This document shows positions 1 to 12,770 of a stretch of 64,000 nucleotides of DNA, one piece after another. Made by a program: the position numbers and the translations under genes. Position 1 is the stretch's first letter. Every line of letters begins with the position of its first letter. Source of the DNA: Lottia gigantea (taxonomy: Eukaryota > Mollusca > Gastropoda > Lottiidae); assembly GCF_000327385.1 (NCBI RefSeq), contig NW_008710662.1, forward strand, positions 2,086,457 to 2,150,456, given 5' to 3'. The notes beneath the pieces were generated by a model. The model searched no databases and was not told the DNA's origin. It saw only the letters and a list, made by a program, of their open reading frames with translations.

Positions 1-1200
1 AATGCTAAAATTTTGACGGGTAGCTTTGATCAAGATTTCCTAAAAAAATATTCAGAACGCATTTGCAAAGCAATTGAACTTTTTACCATTCCAGTCGAAT
101 GGTAGTCGTTGGTTTGGTTTGGTTAGATTATCTGTTATCTGTTGGAAAACTAGAAGACCTGAAAAAAAAGATTAAAAAGGAAGTGAGAAAAGAGGGAGGA
201 AAAAAATAAAAGGGGGAAAAGCTTTCAACAAAAGGGGGAAATGAAACTTGCTAAATTGATTGGATATCATTAAAAGTGTTAAGAAACTTTGAGTATAAAA
301 ACTTAGCTAAAAACTCGGTTATAAAATGGAAGACTAGTTCCATTATCGTATGCCAGTGGTCCGTGGGTGGAGCCAAAACATTTTGTATGGTGAGTGGTAT
401 ACCGTTGGTTTCCAGGTACGCAGTCAGTGGCTTGGTTTCAGTTCAGTGCATAGAATGAGGACATGCGACCTTATGGCAACGTGGCCGCAGCGACATTTAA
501 TGGCGTTCAACTGGTGGTCTCGTAGTACGTTGTTGAGTCTAGTTGCCACTTTGGTATCTTAGGATCAATCTGGTATCTTGCGGTGTCGAGGTTCCGTAAC
601 ATGTCGACCCGTTTCTGGTTGATACTAAAAGATACGATACTGCAGAATTCCGAATAGGAATTTTCTACACACTCGATATCCTCTAGACTTTCCTTGGCAC
701 AACGGTCTGCTAGATCAGACGTGCGATGGAACCCATACTAATTCAATTTTGTGGTCGTTGTTGGTTTGGAAGTTGTGGATCATTCTTCTTATTTCGGCAA
801 TAACTTCTGACCTGCAATTAGAAGAGGTGAGAAAAATAGATTAGAGGCTGCTTAGCGAGTCGGATATAATCACGGCATGCTCCGTGTGATTGACGGATAG
901 CCATGCTACCGCGTCTCTAATGGCAAGAAGTTCTGCTGTGAACACTGAACAGTGCGGGGGGGGGGGCCCTTTTACTAATGCGGATGCCTTTTGCTGGGAT
1001 GCACAAACCGTAACCTGTTGCGGTAGGCCTACTACTCTTGGAACCATCGGTGTAGATCTTCAAATGGTCGGCGTACACGGAATCAATGAGATCACTGGGT
1101 TCTCGTGCTTGTTGGTACTCTGGATCAGCTAGGTGTTGACTGTTGGGTTGGTAACCTTCCAAAAAGGAGTAGCCGATAGGCGTCGTTCAAGGATATAGCA
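1..1200 (-). mobile_element. LINE 3' portion with RNase H domain, copy 1, broken
   Basis: Read on the minus strand, 1162-917 encodes the start of an RNase H domain (IYTDGSK, then a TGYG segment), and 1047-841 continues it in another frame (FTAELLAIRDAVAW, then ISDSLSSL). The frame changes near a run of ten G at about 957-966. Around 722-755 the typical RNase H end WVPSHV is followed by DLADRCAKESLEDI. Further on, around 480-280, a C-terminal tail of the LINE type is visible (PLTAYLETNGIPLTIQNVL). Order and motifs fit non-LTR elements with an RNase H domain after the reverse transcriptase. Several stops and frame changes show it is dead. The 5' boundary is not visible; the 3' end lies at or before base 1. 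Confidence 0.7.
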
Positions 1201-1962
1201 GGAGTGGGCATTAAGTGATTTTATGCAGACATGCCCAAATCAGCACTGGTATATGGATAGCGGTAAATCGAGTAACAGCCATGATGTAGAGCAGAAATGT
1301 CAGACAAAGGTCACTGAAACTAAGAGATATAATAACATTTCGTAATGGATGTTGACAACCGAGGTCAGTGGCACAACTAAATCTTAATGAAAACAAATAC
1401 CATTAAATGAAATTACAAGTCTATTACATGACAGTGTCGAGGATATTACAAGATTATTGCGTGACTAGAAGGTCCTACTTTTCATTCTGTAGTACAACAC
1501 ACGGTAACTAACGGTTGTATTGAAGTAATGACATCAATACTTTGATCACAACCTTGGTCTAGCTGTTGATAATATCACGAAAGAGAGATAATTATAAGGA
1601 ACTTACTATTAAAGTATGTCAAAATGGATGTCAATGCCGTATTACCGGTTTACCTATTTTGCTGCAGTTGCAAACAAAGCAAGGAATTCGTATGCTAGTG
1701 GTAATAGCCTACGTTTTTTTTTTTAAATCGACCTCATGTCAGACTTGAAACCCTTGGACATTATATTAATACCACAGAACAAAGGATCGAATGCCTCTCA
1801 AAGCTACATTATTATAGGATCATCTGATTCTGATTCAGCCTACAGTGCTCTATGACCACATTATTGTATTTATATATTGAATAATCCCTTTATGGCGGAG
1901 TCTCCAGAAAAGACGAGTCATCAGTTTAACTTTCAAATGAGGATAATTCTGACATTGATTTA

Positions 1963-2736
1963 AATGCTAAAATTTTGACGGGTAGCTTTGATCAAGATTT
2001 CCTAAAAAAATATTCAGAACGCATTTGCAAAGCAACTGAACTTTTTACCATTCCAGTCGAATGGTAGTCGTTGGTTTGGTTTGGTTAGATTATCTGTTAT
2101 CTGTTGGAAAACTAGAAGACCTGAAAAAAAGTTAAAAAAGGAAGTGAGAAAAGAGGGAGGAACAAAATAAAAGGGGGAAAAGCTTTCAACAAAAGGGGGA
2201 AATGAAACTTGCTAAATTGATTGGATATCATTAAAAGTGTTAAGAAACTTTGAGTATAAAAACTTAGCTAAAAACTTGGTTATAAAATGGAAGACTAGTT
2301 CCATTATCGTATACCAGTGGTCCGTGGGTGGAGCCAAAACATTCTGTATGGTGAGTGGTATACCGTTGGTTTCCAGGTACGCAGTCAGTGGCTTGGTTTC
2401 AGTTCGGTGCATAGAATGAGGACATGCGACCTTATGGCAACGTGGCCGCAGCGACATTTAATGGCGTTCAACTGGTGGTCTCGTAGTACGTTGTTGAGTC
2501 TAGTTGCCACTTTGGTATCTTAGGATCAATCTGGTCTCTTGCGGTGTCGAGGTTCCGTAACATGTCGACCCGTTTCTGGTTGATACTAAAAGATACGATA
2601 CTGCAGAATTCCGAATAGGAATTTTCTACACACTCGATATCCTCCAGACTTTCCTTGGCACAGCGGTCTGCTAGATCAGACGTGCGATGGAACCCATACT
2701 AATTCAATCTTGTGGTCGTTGTTGGTTTGGAAGTTG
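1963..2736 (-). mobile_element. LINE 3' portion, copy 2 (RNase H core deleted)
   Basis: Near-identical to bases 1-775, differing at scattered single positions. It keeps the WVPSHV end of RNase H and the LINE C-terminal tail (minus frame 2457-2212), but stops abruptly at 2736, where copy 1 continues into the RNase H core. The sequence after the break matches copy 1 from 1662 onward. Confidence 0.7.
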
Positions 2737-2935
2737 CTGCAGTTGCAAACACTGCCAGGAATTCGTATGCTAGTGGTAATAGCCTACGTTTTTTTTTTAA
2801 ATCGACCTCATGTCAGACTTGAAACCCTTGGACATTATATTAATACCACAGAACAAAGGATCGAATGCCTCTCAAAGCTACATTATTATAGGATCATCTG
2901 ATTCAGCCTACAGTGCTTTATGACCACATTATTGT

Positions 2936-3449
2936 AGTTTGCTATATATGCCTCAAAATTTGATCTTATTTCGAAATCTTCATAGACATATAGCTATATC
3001 AGAGTAATAATATGCCTGAAGATGTGTTAGAAACAGGTGCACTTATAAAGGAACGTAAAAAATAATTTCTTTATCCTACTATTTTTTGTTGTATGGCTGT
3101 AAATCATTTTGCATCTGATTGTGACAGATGTCGAATAGCATAATTCAAATCGATAATTGAAAAAACAATTTGTCTATTTGCGATAGAATATTTTAAAAGT
3201 AATTTCAGGGATAGAATTAGTATACACTAATAGATTTCGATGAATATAACAACAAGAGGCACTGTTATACCACTCAGGAAATTTCCTCTGGAATTCTGAA
3301 AGTACAGTACTTATGTTACCCTAAAGTCATATAACAACCACTGGGGAGTTTGTTGCTAACTCAGACTACACAATTGAATTGTAGAGTATGATTGTATTGT
3401 TGTATTGCCGTACACAAAATTTACTATATAAATGATAGAATTTTTACAG
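2936..3449. other. Unannotated spacer
   Basis: AT-rich sequence with no ORF, repeat or RNA gene that I can support. Confidence 0.5.
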
Positions 3450-3857
3450 CCAAGTGACGGGTGGTGGGGGCAGAGGGGAGGGGGAAAATGAAATGAATGG
3501 AGTTTTTACTTCCTACTTTTCTGCACCATGTGGGCTAATGAAGACGGACAACGCCATGCAGGGTGCAATTAGGGAAATTTTGCCAGGACAAGCGGCATTA
3601 GTCTGCTCTTTTTCGATTTCCAACTGTCGAGGGATCTTTAACGTGCACAGCCTGTAGCACACGGGGCCTCGGTTTATTGTCCCATCCGAACGACTAGACG
3701 CTTTTTCCATGTCAGCCCCTCTCACCTGCATCACTGACAGGGGGAAACCGGGTTGAAAAATCCGAAGGTATTATCTCGACCTATATGCCGGGATTGAACC
3801 CTGGACCTCCAGGTTAGCGAGCAAGCGTCTAACTCACTGAGCCACCGCGGCTCCGGG
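3450..3857 (-). mobile_element. tRNA-derived SINE, family 1, near full length
   Basis: On the minus strand the element starts at about 3857 with a tRNA-like head: box A (GTGGCTCAGTGAGTTAGA) and box B (GGTTCAATCCC) are both recognisable. A body follows that contains GCACGTTAAAGATCCC. The end contains TTAGCCCACATGGTGCAG and then the tail CATTCATTTCATTT. The same tail occurs at about 5150, 19850 and 50890 in this window, which shows it is a dispersed family. The GTTAAAGATCCC segment resembles conserved central domains known from molluscan SINEs (from memory). The ORFs of about 70 residues on both strands here are by-products of the SINE. Confidence 0.8.
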
Positions 3858-5148
3858 GTGCAGGGGGGTAAATAGATCTCGGGTATATAATACATGTAAC
3901 ATTATCAGCATCAGATCTATCTGGGATGGCTAGTTTAATTAAACTGAAATAGTTACCACCACTGTAACTGTGTCCCTATATTATTATCAATTCACGGCTT
4001 TTTAATTTTTTCGATGGGGGCAAATGCTGTTTCATGCGATCTAAAACAAACCTGCTACGACAACCACTGCACATGACTTAATCGTTATACCCCTAATGTA
4101 GGCAATCGAAGAAAACAATTCTAACCTCTACCACAGGGTTTTCCCAGGCCAAGTTGTCGACAAATGACGACAGCTTCCAATCTGACCAGGGAGACTGATT
4201 TTTACTATCATGCAATTAGTGACTAAATACCTCAAGAAATTTACAATCTATGTGAACATTGTGTTGTTAACATAACGAGGTGTTGCTTTTGAATTGACAG
4301 GCAGAAAATGAGCCAAGTTAAAATCAAACGGATATGTTTCAGAGAAGTAAGAGTAATTCGTTTAGCGTTTATTACGACTAACTCAAGAATATTTTGTTTC
4401 CACATTTTTAATTGTAACCGTTCAATAGCCGAGAAATATCGAGTAGAATTTAATTGCTTTGTTGGCTTGGGATTTCGAAACCTGCTGAAGAACTAATGAC
4501 CTGTTAAAAGAGTCTATTGTTTAGTCCATTATCAGGAATTTAATAGAGAAAGTGTAATAGTATGTTTATAATATATACATTTAAACAACGATGTTATTAA
4601 AGTTGGATACCTCTGGTATACTTAATAAAAGATAAAAAATTATATGAATACTTTCCATTACAGCTGTGGATAGTGATACTAGCTAAACACAGGAGGTGAT
4701 AGGCCTATCAACTCATCACATAATAAAAATCCGTGCAAGAAAGACAATCAAAATCTCTTCGAGAGCATGGCAAAAATCAAGAGTAAAAATATTGTAGTAG
4801 TGGACTCTTTCAAAGTACCATCAGGTACTTCGCGCGCGACACCCGCTACTACTATCTAGGTCAACATCATGAGATACAATCAGATCAATATGCCTGAACA
4901 AACCAATCAGCCAAGATGTAAGAAATAGATTTGTAATATTTGACCAGAAGTATCCTATAACGACCATAAAATTTCCTGAATGAAGACTGAAATCTATGTC
5001 TCAAGTAACCCTGCTTCAGCAATTTGAAAGTCAAAACTCGACATCTTGAACAACTCGAACTGAACAACGCTGGCATAGCAGATGACTTATGAAAAGTACA
5101 CGTCATATACTGGTGACTGGGGTATGTTACTGCAGATTGGAAAATTCA

Positions 5149-5222
5149 TGGCGTTGCCCGTCTTCTATAGTCCACTTAGTGCAAAGTAGAACGTAAAACT
5201 CCATTCATTCCATTTCATTTCT
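5149..5222 (+). mobile_element. SINE family 1, 3' tail fragment
   Basis: Carries the family tail (CATGGCGTTG, CCGTCTTC, GTAAAACTCCATTCATT) in plus orientation. The tRNA head is not visible. Confidence 0.6.
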
Positions 5223-7142
5223 AGTACTTTTATTTGTAAACAATATATTATTGCGAACTTTACGACGATATTATTACTGATGTACCAGTTAAATTTCGTG
5301 TGCCGAATACAACACATAATAATAATTTTACTTTTATCATAAAATCAACCCGAAAGAAGCCAAGACATCTTCAGCCTAATTTACGAAATAATTTGTTATA
5401 ATAATCGATATATATCTCAATATTAATAGAGAAACCGAACTTTAATGATGAACTGGTTGGTTGGTGTAATTAGGCCATAATGAAATGCTTCATATAGAAA
5501 TATAATTATAAAGACCCTTTTCCGGGAAATAGAAATAGCCTACAAAAATTAGTAGTAAAATTATATGTAATTAAATGTAAAGTGCTTTACCGGTCACTGT
5601 TGATTGTTGGCTTCCTTTTGTGAACTGGAGTTCATTACATGAATTATTATATTAACACCAGTGTATCGAACACCGATTTACTTGTAACTTGGATATTTTC
5701 TTCTAATGACCTGCCACAAGCCATGTCATATCATATCAGATATTGTCTAAGCAAAGGAAAGTTTTTTTTTATTTATTTTATAAATTTTTAGGAAAATTAA
5801 ATTTTTAGGAAAATTAAATTTCAGTCTCAAAATAGTACTGTTAGTCTTAAAATGTCTTTGCGTTGATGAAAAATGTCTTCGCGTTGATAAATAAATTTAT
5901 TTTTGTTAATTAAAGAGAAACACATTTCTCTTCCAGAAATAAAAAAAAAACAAGCATGTAGCAAAATTTGGCTGAAATTTGTCCGTAAAAACACATTTTG
6001 CTCATGTTAATATTTTCATCAACACAAGACATTCTAAGGCTCTATGATGCTGCTATTCCAATTAACATAAAATTGATGTAGAAAATTCAAAATCTTTTTA
6101 CTATGCTCAGGCAAAACATGACCAATACCTCGTCTATATGGCCTATTATTTTCTTTTTCTTTGTGCTAGTTTTGCATTGATCAATTAAAAATTTACTCTT
6201 TAGAAATATTTGAATTAAAAATGTTTAAACCCTTGTTACTACGTTAAATAGTGAATGGTTACGATAAACATGATATATGCCTGGTTTGATTAATGCTTTT
6301 AATACATGAACAGATGAAATTGATACTATTTCTTTTTGAATCTAAATCAGGAAATACAACTTTCATGACTTTGGGGCTACTCGTACAGATGAAATTAATA
6401 ATAATGCTTTTTCGGTCTCAATCAGTATATAGGGAGATAAATACCGACAGGAAATCCAACTTGCACGCCTTTCTTATGAGTGAGATTATTAAGACTAAAT
6501 CTATTGACGTCAACAACATGTTTAATTATACTGTTGTTAATATCACCTAAAAATACCGTGCACTTAACTTCAGTTCATTTTAAAGGTGTCCGAGTAGTCC
6601 GATATTGTCGACGAATTAGTTTTCTCTGATGTTGATAAAATAAATTAAGTTACAAAGTTACAATTTGTGTGTATGGCAATGGTTGGAGTTTACAATAATG
6701 ACTAATGATCTTTTGCAATATTACCTGGTAGTCGGTTATATATTAATAGACATGAAGCATCTTCAATAACTATTGTATTCAGTGACAGATTTTATTTCGC
6801 TTCCTGCTTCCTACCCTCGAAACATATTAGCTATCAGAAACAATTTGGCAATGTGAGAGACTGGAAAGCGTTGTCTTCCCACATGTCGGAATTTCAGTTC
6901 ATTATTCCGAATCTTTGTTTAGGCCACTCTACCTCGACAATAAAAAGATAGAACTGTGGCTCATTTACTGCAAATAGCTTCGTATAAGGCGATGAATTTA
7001 AACCAATCAAACGACATTTTTCTTACTAGATGGATTGCAAGAGGTTCGTGTGTGTGTTTCAATAATTTCTTACCTAAGTCCGGAATACGAAGGTATCTTG
7101 CTTCATTGAAACACGAGAGAAATTTCTAATAGTTTCGGGCGT
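5223..7142. other. Gene-free spacer
   Basis: AT-rich; only short ORFs (up to 85 codons at 6293-6550) without recognisable motifs. A short direct repeat of TTTTTAGGAAAATTAAAT occurs at about 5787-5822. Confidence 0.5.
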
Positions 7143-7370
7143 GTTGGCATTAAGTTGAGAATTCCCTAACATCCCGTGGGCTCCGATCTCGATCAGCGTG
7201 TCAAAGTCCGTTGACCTTCAATAAGTCATCTTCACTCATAATTCCAGTTGACCCAGCTGTAAATAGATACGGATAGTCCGGAAAAGAACAATGTCAAGAG
7301 GATCCTTAACTGTGAACCTAAGTTGCTATCCTTGTAAAATTTGGTTTTTTCTCTCTTTCCTTTTAAAAAA
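7143..7370 (+). mobile_element. SINE family 2 fragment
   Basis: Matches the elements at 29796-30105 and 49963-50200. Shared segments are GGGCTCCGATCTCGATC (box B area), GTTGACCTTCAATAAGTC, CATAATTCCAGTTGACCCAG and a 3' end with ATCCTTGTAAAATTTGGTTT. The box A part is degraded. Confidence 0.6.
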
Positions 7371-8799
7371 TGGCCGTTATTACTTCTATGTGCATTTAAG
7401 TATAAATTCGGGTTGTCATCAAATAAGTTCCATATTGTTGCAATTCGTAATACGCTCAAAGATGTAAGTAGCTAGATAGCTAGATTGTTGTCACCTTTGA
7501 TCGTATCGTTTTCTAAAATTAGCTGTAGATGAACCATTATAGCTCGCATTACAGAGCGCCGATATGGAGATCCAACTTCTGGGTGAGTTAATATTAAGCA
7601 GACCAATATCCCTTTAGTCATCTTTAAATGAAACGGCTACTATTTTATTGTTAGATAATATAAAGCATTAAGATATTTGTCATTGAAATATTCTCACCAT
7701 GCACTGAAAGTCAAGAGCGAATACAGTGAGATCGGCTTAGTTAAATTATTAGTGGATTAAAACAATGAATATTTAACAACTATAGAAGGATTAACTATTC
7801 TTCTCCGATATTACAAAAAATGCAAGGATTAGATTATCCTTTCCTATTTTTGTTGTAACCACAAAACGCTTTATTCTGACAATTATTGAAGCTATTGAAG
7901 CAGATGTTTATCATCATTATAGGATTTAAGAAACGCATTTAATTCATTAGTGGTTTTGGGGTAGATTAAATTCACATTAAATATTTGAATAAAAGCATGA
8001 ACAATCAAATTATGAAATGTATGATGTAAGGATAACAAGTTAAAGGGACATTCTGCTTTTTTGAGAAAGATTTCTTTGTTAAAAACGTCGTAAATTATAC
8101 CTGAAAATAGTTTTATGCTATAGATATCTATGTATCTTCTTGATCTAACTGAATATATTTTATGAGGGTGAATTGAATTAAAAACTGAGAGTACTAATTG
8201 TTAATTAATCAGTTTGACCTAGTTTTGGTGTTTGGCTTTGAATTTGTAGGAGGCATATTTCTCTACAATTATGCGTCAATTTTACTTAAATCCGTACAGT
8301 AGTTTTATTACAGCTTCCATAAAGCGTAACGAACTTAATCTTAAGTTATCCAACTGAAACTTTTTAAACAGTTTTGGCGTTATAAAATTAACGGTTGAAT
8401 TTTTTTAGTTTAAACTTTCAGATACTTTAAAGGACACATATATCTTGATTTTGGTGTAAAATTTTCACAAATTTGAGCAAGAAAACTTTTCGACCTACAA
8501 AAAAGCGGAATGTTCCTTAAAAAAAAACTCATATTTGTATATCAAGTTCTGATTCCAAAGCCAATGATTTCAAGTTTGACGTTCAGTCCTATAGTCCACT
8601 CTGTAGTAGACTCGACCTAGTTCCATGTTATAAACTAACTGCAATGATCAAGGAAGGTATTGATTGGTAATGTACTCAGCGTTTCATCTCTGTTGTCCTA
8701 ATTACAACTTCCTAACAGAAGTCCTGTTGCGAGTAATTCGATGGCAATCTATCAATCATGCAACCCCAAGTCGCACAATTGCACCGTTTACTCACCAGA

Positions 8800-9520
8800 A
8801 CAACTATTCCTTTCAATAACCAGAAGTGACAATTATTCCTCTCGATCATCAGAAGTGATTACTTCACATTTCACCTGCTAGAAGTAACAAATGTACCTTT
8901 CAGTCACCAGGAGTGACCACTACATCTTTCACCTACTAGGAGTGACAACCAATAATAGTGAAAGCTACATCTTTCACCTACAAGGTGTGACAACCAATAT
9001 TAGTGAAAGTTACATATTTCACTACCCGGAGTGACTACTACACCTTTCACCTACCAGGATTAACAACCAATAATAGTTAAAGCTACACCATTCACCGGAT
9101 TGACTACTGCACCTTTCACCTATGGTGACAACCAATAATAATGAAAACTACATCTTTCACTAACCTGGAGTGACTACTAAATCTTTCACCTACTAGTCAC
9201 AACCACATCTTTCACAAACGAGGCGTGACCAATACATATTTCGACTACTAGTGACAACCACATCTTTCACAAACTACCCCCTTTCACCTACTAGGAGTGA
9301 AAACCAATAATAGTGAAAACTACATCTTTCACTACCCGGAGTGACTACATCACCTTTCACCTGCCAGGAGTAACAACCAATAATAGTTAAAGCTACATCT
9401 TTCACTAACCTGGAGTGACTACTACATCTTTCACCTACCAAGAGTGACAACCAATAAAAGTGACCACTACACCTTTCATCTATAATAGTGGCAAATACAC
9501 AATTATTGTTAACTTTATCT
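8800..9520. repeat. Degenerate interspersed minisatellite
   Basis: Many imperfect copies of two alternating motifs, CTTTCACCTACCAGGAGTGA and ACAACCAATAATAGTGAAAG, with variable order and spacing. The 146-codon minus-strand ORF at 9274-9714 reads through the array and its flank; it is repetitive and not a credible protein. Confidence 0.75.
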
Positions 9521-12380
9521 TTCGAACACCAGGTGTGACAATCGAGCCGTTTTCTACCGAGGAGTGACGACTGCTTTTCACCAACTCTTCTCTTTAGAGT
9601 TAAGTACTGTATACACTGGCAATATTTGGCAACACGTTGCGAAGATGTCATGATTTTGAAAATGTTGTTAGTGTGTACAGTGCGGCAACATTCAGTAACA
9701 TGAAATAAATACAAGATTATTTTTGTAACCGAGATGAAAATGATGTTGTCGAGTTAAATTTTTTCAGGAATAGGCTATAAATCACATTTGTATGGAATCG
9801 AGTTGATGGGTGTTTTGCTTTTCTATCCCAGGTTGTGTAGGAGCTCCCCAGGAATGATAGTTTATCCATTCCGAGGAACTTGATCCCAATCTCAGCTTTT
9901 TAGGCTCAACGCTGGTCTCCCATATATATCTATTGCCTTGTCCACACCCCCCTCCATGGATTTACGCCTTCTTTGCTGTTTTTTCAATCAAATTCTTGAA
10001 ATTAAGCAGATGACCCATTCTCTGCTAATTTACATATTGTCGAACGGTTGTGTGTATACGGAACCAAATGTTTGATGTCCGGGTGTGTTTCCAATAATGT
10101 TGTCAGTGGGTATAGTAGCTTCTAGTGGATTTATAATAAAGGTATTATTCACTGTTTATAGACCTAATGGTTATTAAAAAGTTTTTATAAAATAAATCGA
10201 TCCTCTAGAAAGTGACGTTTATGAGAGAGAATATCTAAAATAACCAAAACCTTGTCTGTATGATAATGATATGTGAGTTACAAATTGCCTTCAAAGTGAC
10301 CTTAACATAGAAACTGTCTGGAAAGTTATAGAAAACTACGATATTAGCTTCATTTAAGTCCCTTAGTGAATTAATGACCTTGAAGCAGTCGTTAGAACAC
10401 GAAGATATATATCATTGAATATCTTTGTAGACATATATCGTAAATGATGTGATTAAAAGTGGATATATGTTGAAATCTGTATTTCGAAATAAAGTTTGTT
10501 ATGTTTTGAAAATTCAAATGACAAATTTTGTTTGACACATTCTCATTTCTATCATGCAACGTGCAAAATTTCTACATGTTTTTTTTTCTTGAAGCTTATG
10601 TGCGTTGACAACTATTTACCCCTGGAGTATGACAGAACAATGCGTTCACAACTATCTTTCCCTGGAGTTTGTCTGGCCAATGACGTTCTTAACTATCTAC
10701 CCCATGAGTTAAAAGGGCCAATGGTGTTTACAACCATCTATTCTTTATAGTACTAGAAGGTAATGTAGTATAAATCAATATTTATGCCATATCACATAAC
10801 AATCGTTTCTTTTTGTAAATTGTCACTTCCAAATGTACTGTGTCACACGTCTCGAGGCAATGTTTGCCTACTAGTGAGTTTGTTTTCTCAGACAATAGAT
10901 TGCAAGCCGTAATAGATTTCACTATGATAACAGTTTAATTTTGAAAAAAATCTTAAACATTTACTTCATCTATTGAGAGAAAATTGGCTATAATTTGATA
11001 CGATTTCAATTAACAACATTAAGGTTTTTCCGTTAAAATCAAAAGAAAGAGTAAATAGGCTACTGGGTTTTATATAACTTCCTTCTTCGATCCAGATCGA
11101 TGTTAAGCAGCTTAAAGATCTTTCTTCGAAAAAAATTCCGCATCTTTGCGCCAAGTCTTTGTAGGATTTTATTCTCTAGCAGTTATCGTGTAAGACGAGA
11201 TAAAGTAAGCTTATTGACAACTGTCTTTGATATTTCTTATATTGAAGAACATTAAACGCACTTGCTGAAATACCGGGTTAAAATTGTGCAGGTAGCGCTC
11301 ATATCGGTCTGACGACCACAAATTAAAATATTAATGTGTCATTTGATTCAATTAAGTAAATTCAAATCAATACAGCAGATAAAAATCGCCCAAATCACAG
11401 TCAAAAGACTATCCCTCCTACAAGACAAATTAATCAATCTTTTCAAAACAGGAAATCCAACCTCCACAATCCGGGGAATAATATATACCTATCTGAAGTT
11501 CTTTACTACTTGTCGACTATCAAATACTCAACTTCCACATTGCTACTTAAAAATGTGTACAATAGCTGAAGATATTTTGATACCTAATTTTCATTTGAAA
11601 TACATGTGGGAATCATCTGTGCTTTTGCTACAACGAAGCAGGTGGTACATAATTATTTCTATGCATCTTCTGTAATCTAGATACAAGGTGCATCTGAGCC
11701 TTGACTGATTCAATGGTATTATCAAATTCAGCGCTACTACCTTTAGAAAGACTAGTTTTTAAATTCTCAGAAGAAGAAATGAATACGGCTATTTCAAGAC
11801 AAGAACTTCAGGTTGATGGAAATGAGTTTTTTTTTTATTACAAACAAGTAAATCAAAAGTCACAAAGTTAAAAAATGAATGGAGTTACAAATAACAAGTA
11901 AAATATTATTTTAGAAAGTGTACTTAACGTGTTAAATGAACAGGAAAACAAGTTGGTAATTAAAATCCTTTATGATTTTCACTATTTCCATCGATATACG
12001 GTTTATTTCCAGCCGCATGTGAGCTTAAAGAGTTTTTCTGGATAAATCAACTTTAAATGGGTTGCTTTTATTTCGAAGTTTTGAAAATTTTTCTCTCCCC
12101 TTATCTAGATAGTATTGTTGTGATGAGCGAGGGGTTTTAATTAGTGATGTGCATATTCCTCTAGTAGTTCTCAGAAAAGGGTTTATTTAATTTCTTGATT
12201 GTCGCAGAATGTAGCGACGGTTTGATAAATTATGTGTTATTATCTCTAAAGTTATAAAGAGAAGGCGATGTTTTGAATGTATCTAACATATAGTATGTAA
12301 ATACTCTGGGCGATGATCAGTCATATTATAATGTAGCTTTCATCTTTTAACAAAGTGAATAGATTATTTAGTGAATTGGA
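9521..12380. other. Gene-free spacer
   Basis: No recognisable gene. At 10600-10745 three to four imperfect copies of a roughly 50-bp motif (ACAACTATCTWCCCCTGGAG-like) occur. The ORF of 113 codons at 11334-11675 has no motif that I recognise and is probably chance. Confidence 0.45.
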
Positions 12381-12770
12381 TAGTCCAATTATAATACCTG
12401 CTGCTTCCAAATGCAGTTTTGTAGGTTTTGTAGATTCTATCTCGGCCAGTCTTTTCATATGTCTTTAGATAAAAAAAGGGTATCCATATCTTTTGTCGCA
12501 CAGTATATATAATTGGACAACCAATAAAATGTGTTTTTAACGAAGCCATAAGACATAAGTTTCTACAGTTAATCACTTTGATAGACATGATCAAAAGTTT
12601 TAGAAATATCAAAGAACACATGACAGAATAAAAATTGTTTCTAAAAGACGGAACGACATTATGGTACAGTTCAATTAGCTGATGAATTCTTGAATGCCTT
12701 GGTCAACAACCAGATTGATATAGATGAACTTCTTCTTGAGAAGTAGTTGAAGAGTGTTTTAATAAAATAC
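12380..12770 (-). mobile_element. LINE reverse-transcriptase relic
   Basis: The minus strand shows, across shifting frames, YQSGC then PRHSRIHQLIELYHNVVPSF, then FFDISKTFDHVYQS, then KLMSYGFVKNTFYWLSNYIY. These correspond to the HQxGFRPxxS, FxDISKAFDxVWH and KLxxYGI...W..SYL stretches of the reverse-transcriptase fingers and palm in CR1/Jockey-like LINEs. At least two frame changes and stops make it inactive. Family assignment is by motif only. Confidence 0.6.

Larger units (their letters stand above)
1..2935. repeat. Direct duplication, units 1-1870 and 1963-2935
   Basis: Bases 1-775 match 1963-2736, and 1659-1870 match 2734-2935. The right copy lacks the 886 bp corresponding to 776-1661. 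Both edges of the missing piece carry the trinucleotide TTG, as expected for a microhomology deletion. Bases 1871-1962 separate the copies and appear once. The left unit may extend beyond the window. Confidence 0.85.

Noticed and set aside
9274-9714. 146-codon minus-strand ORF
   Set aside because: More than half is the 8.8-9.5 kb repeat field; composition is repeat-driven.
11334-11675. 113-codon plus-strand ORF
   Set aside because: No domain, no splice context and no neighbour support; it may be chance in AT-rich DNA.
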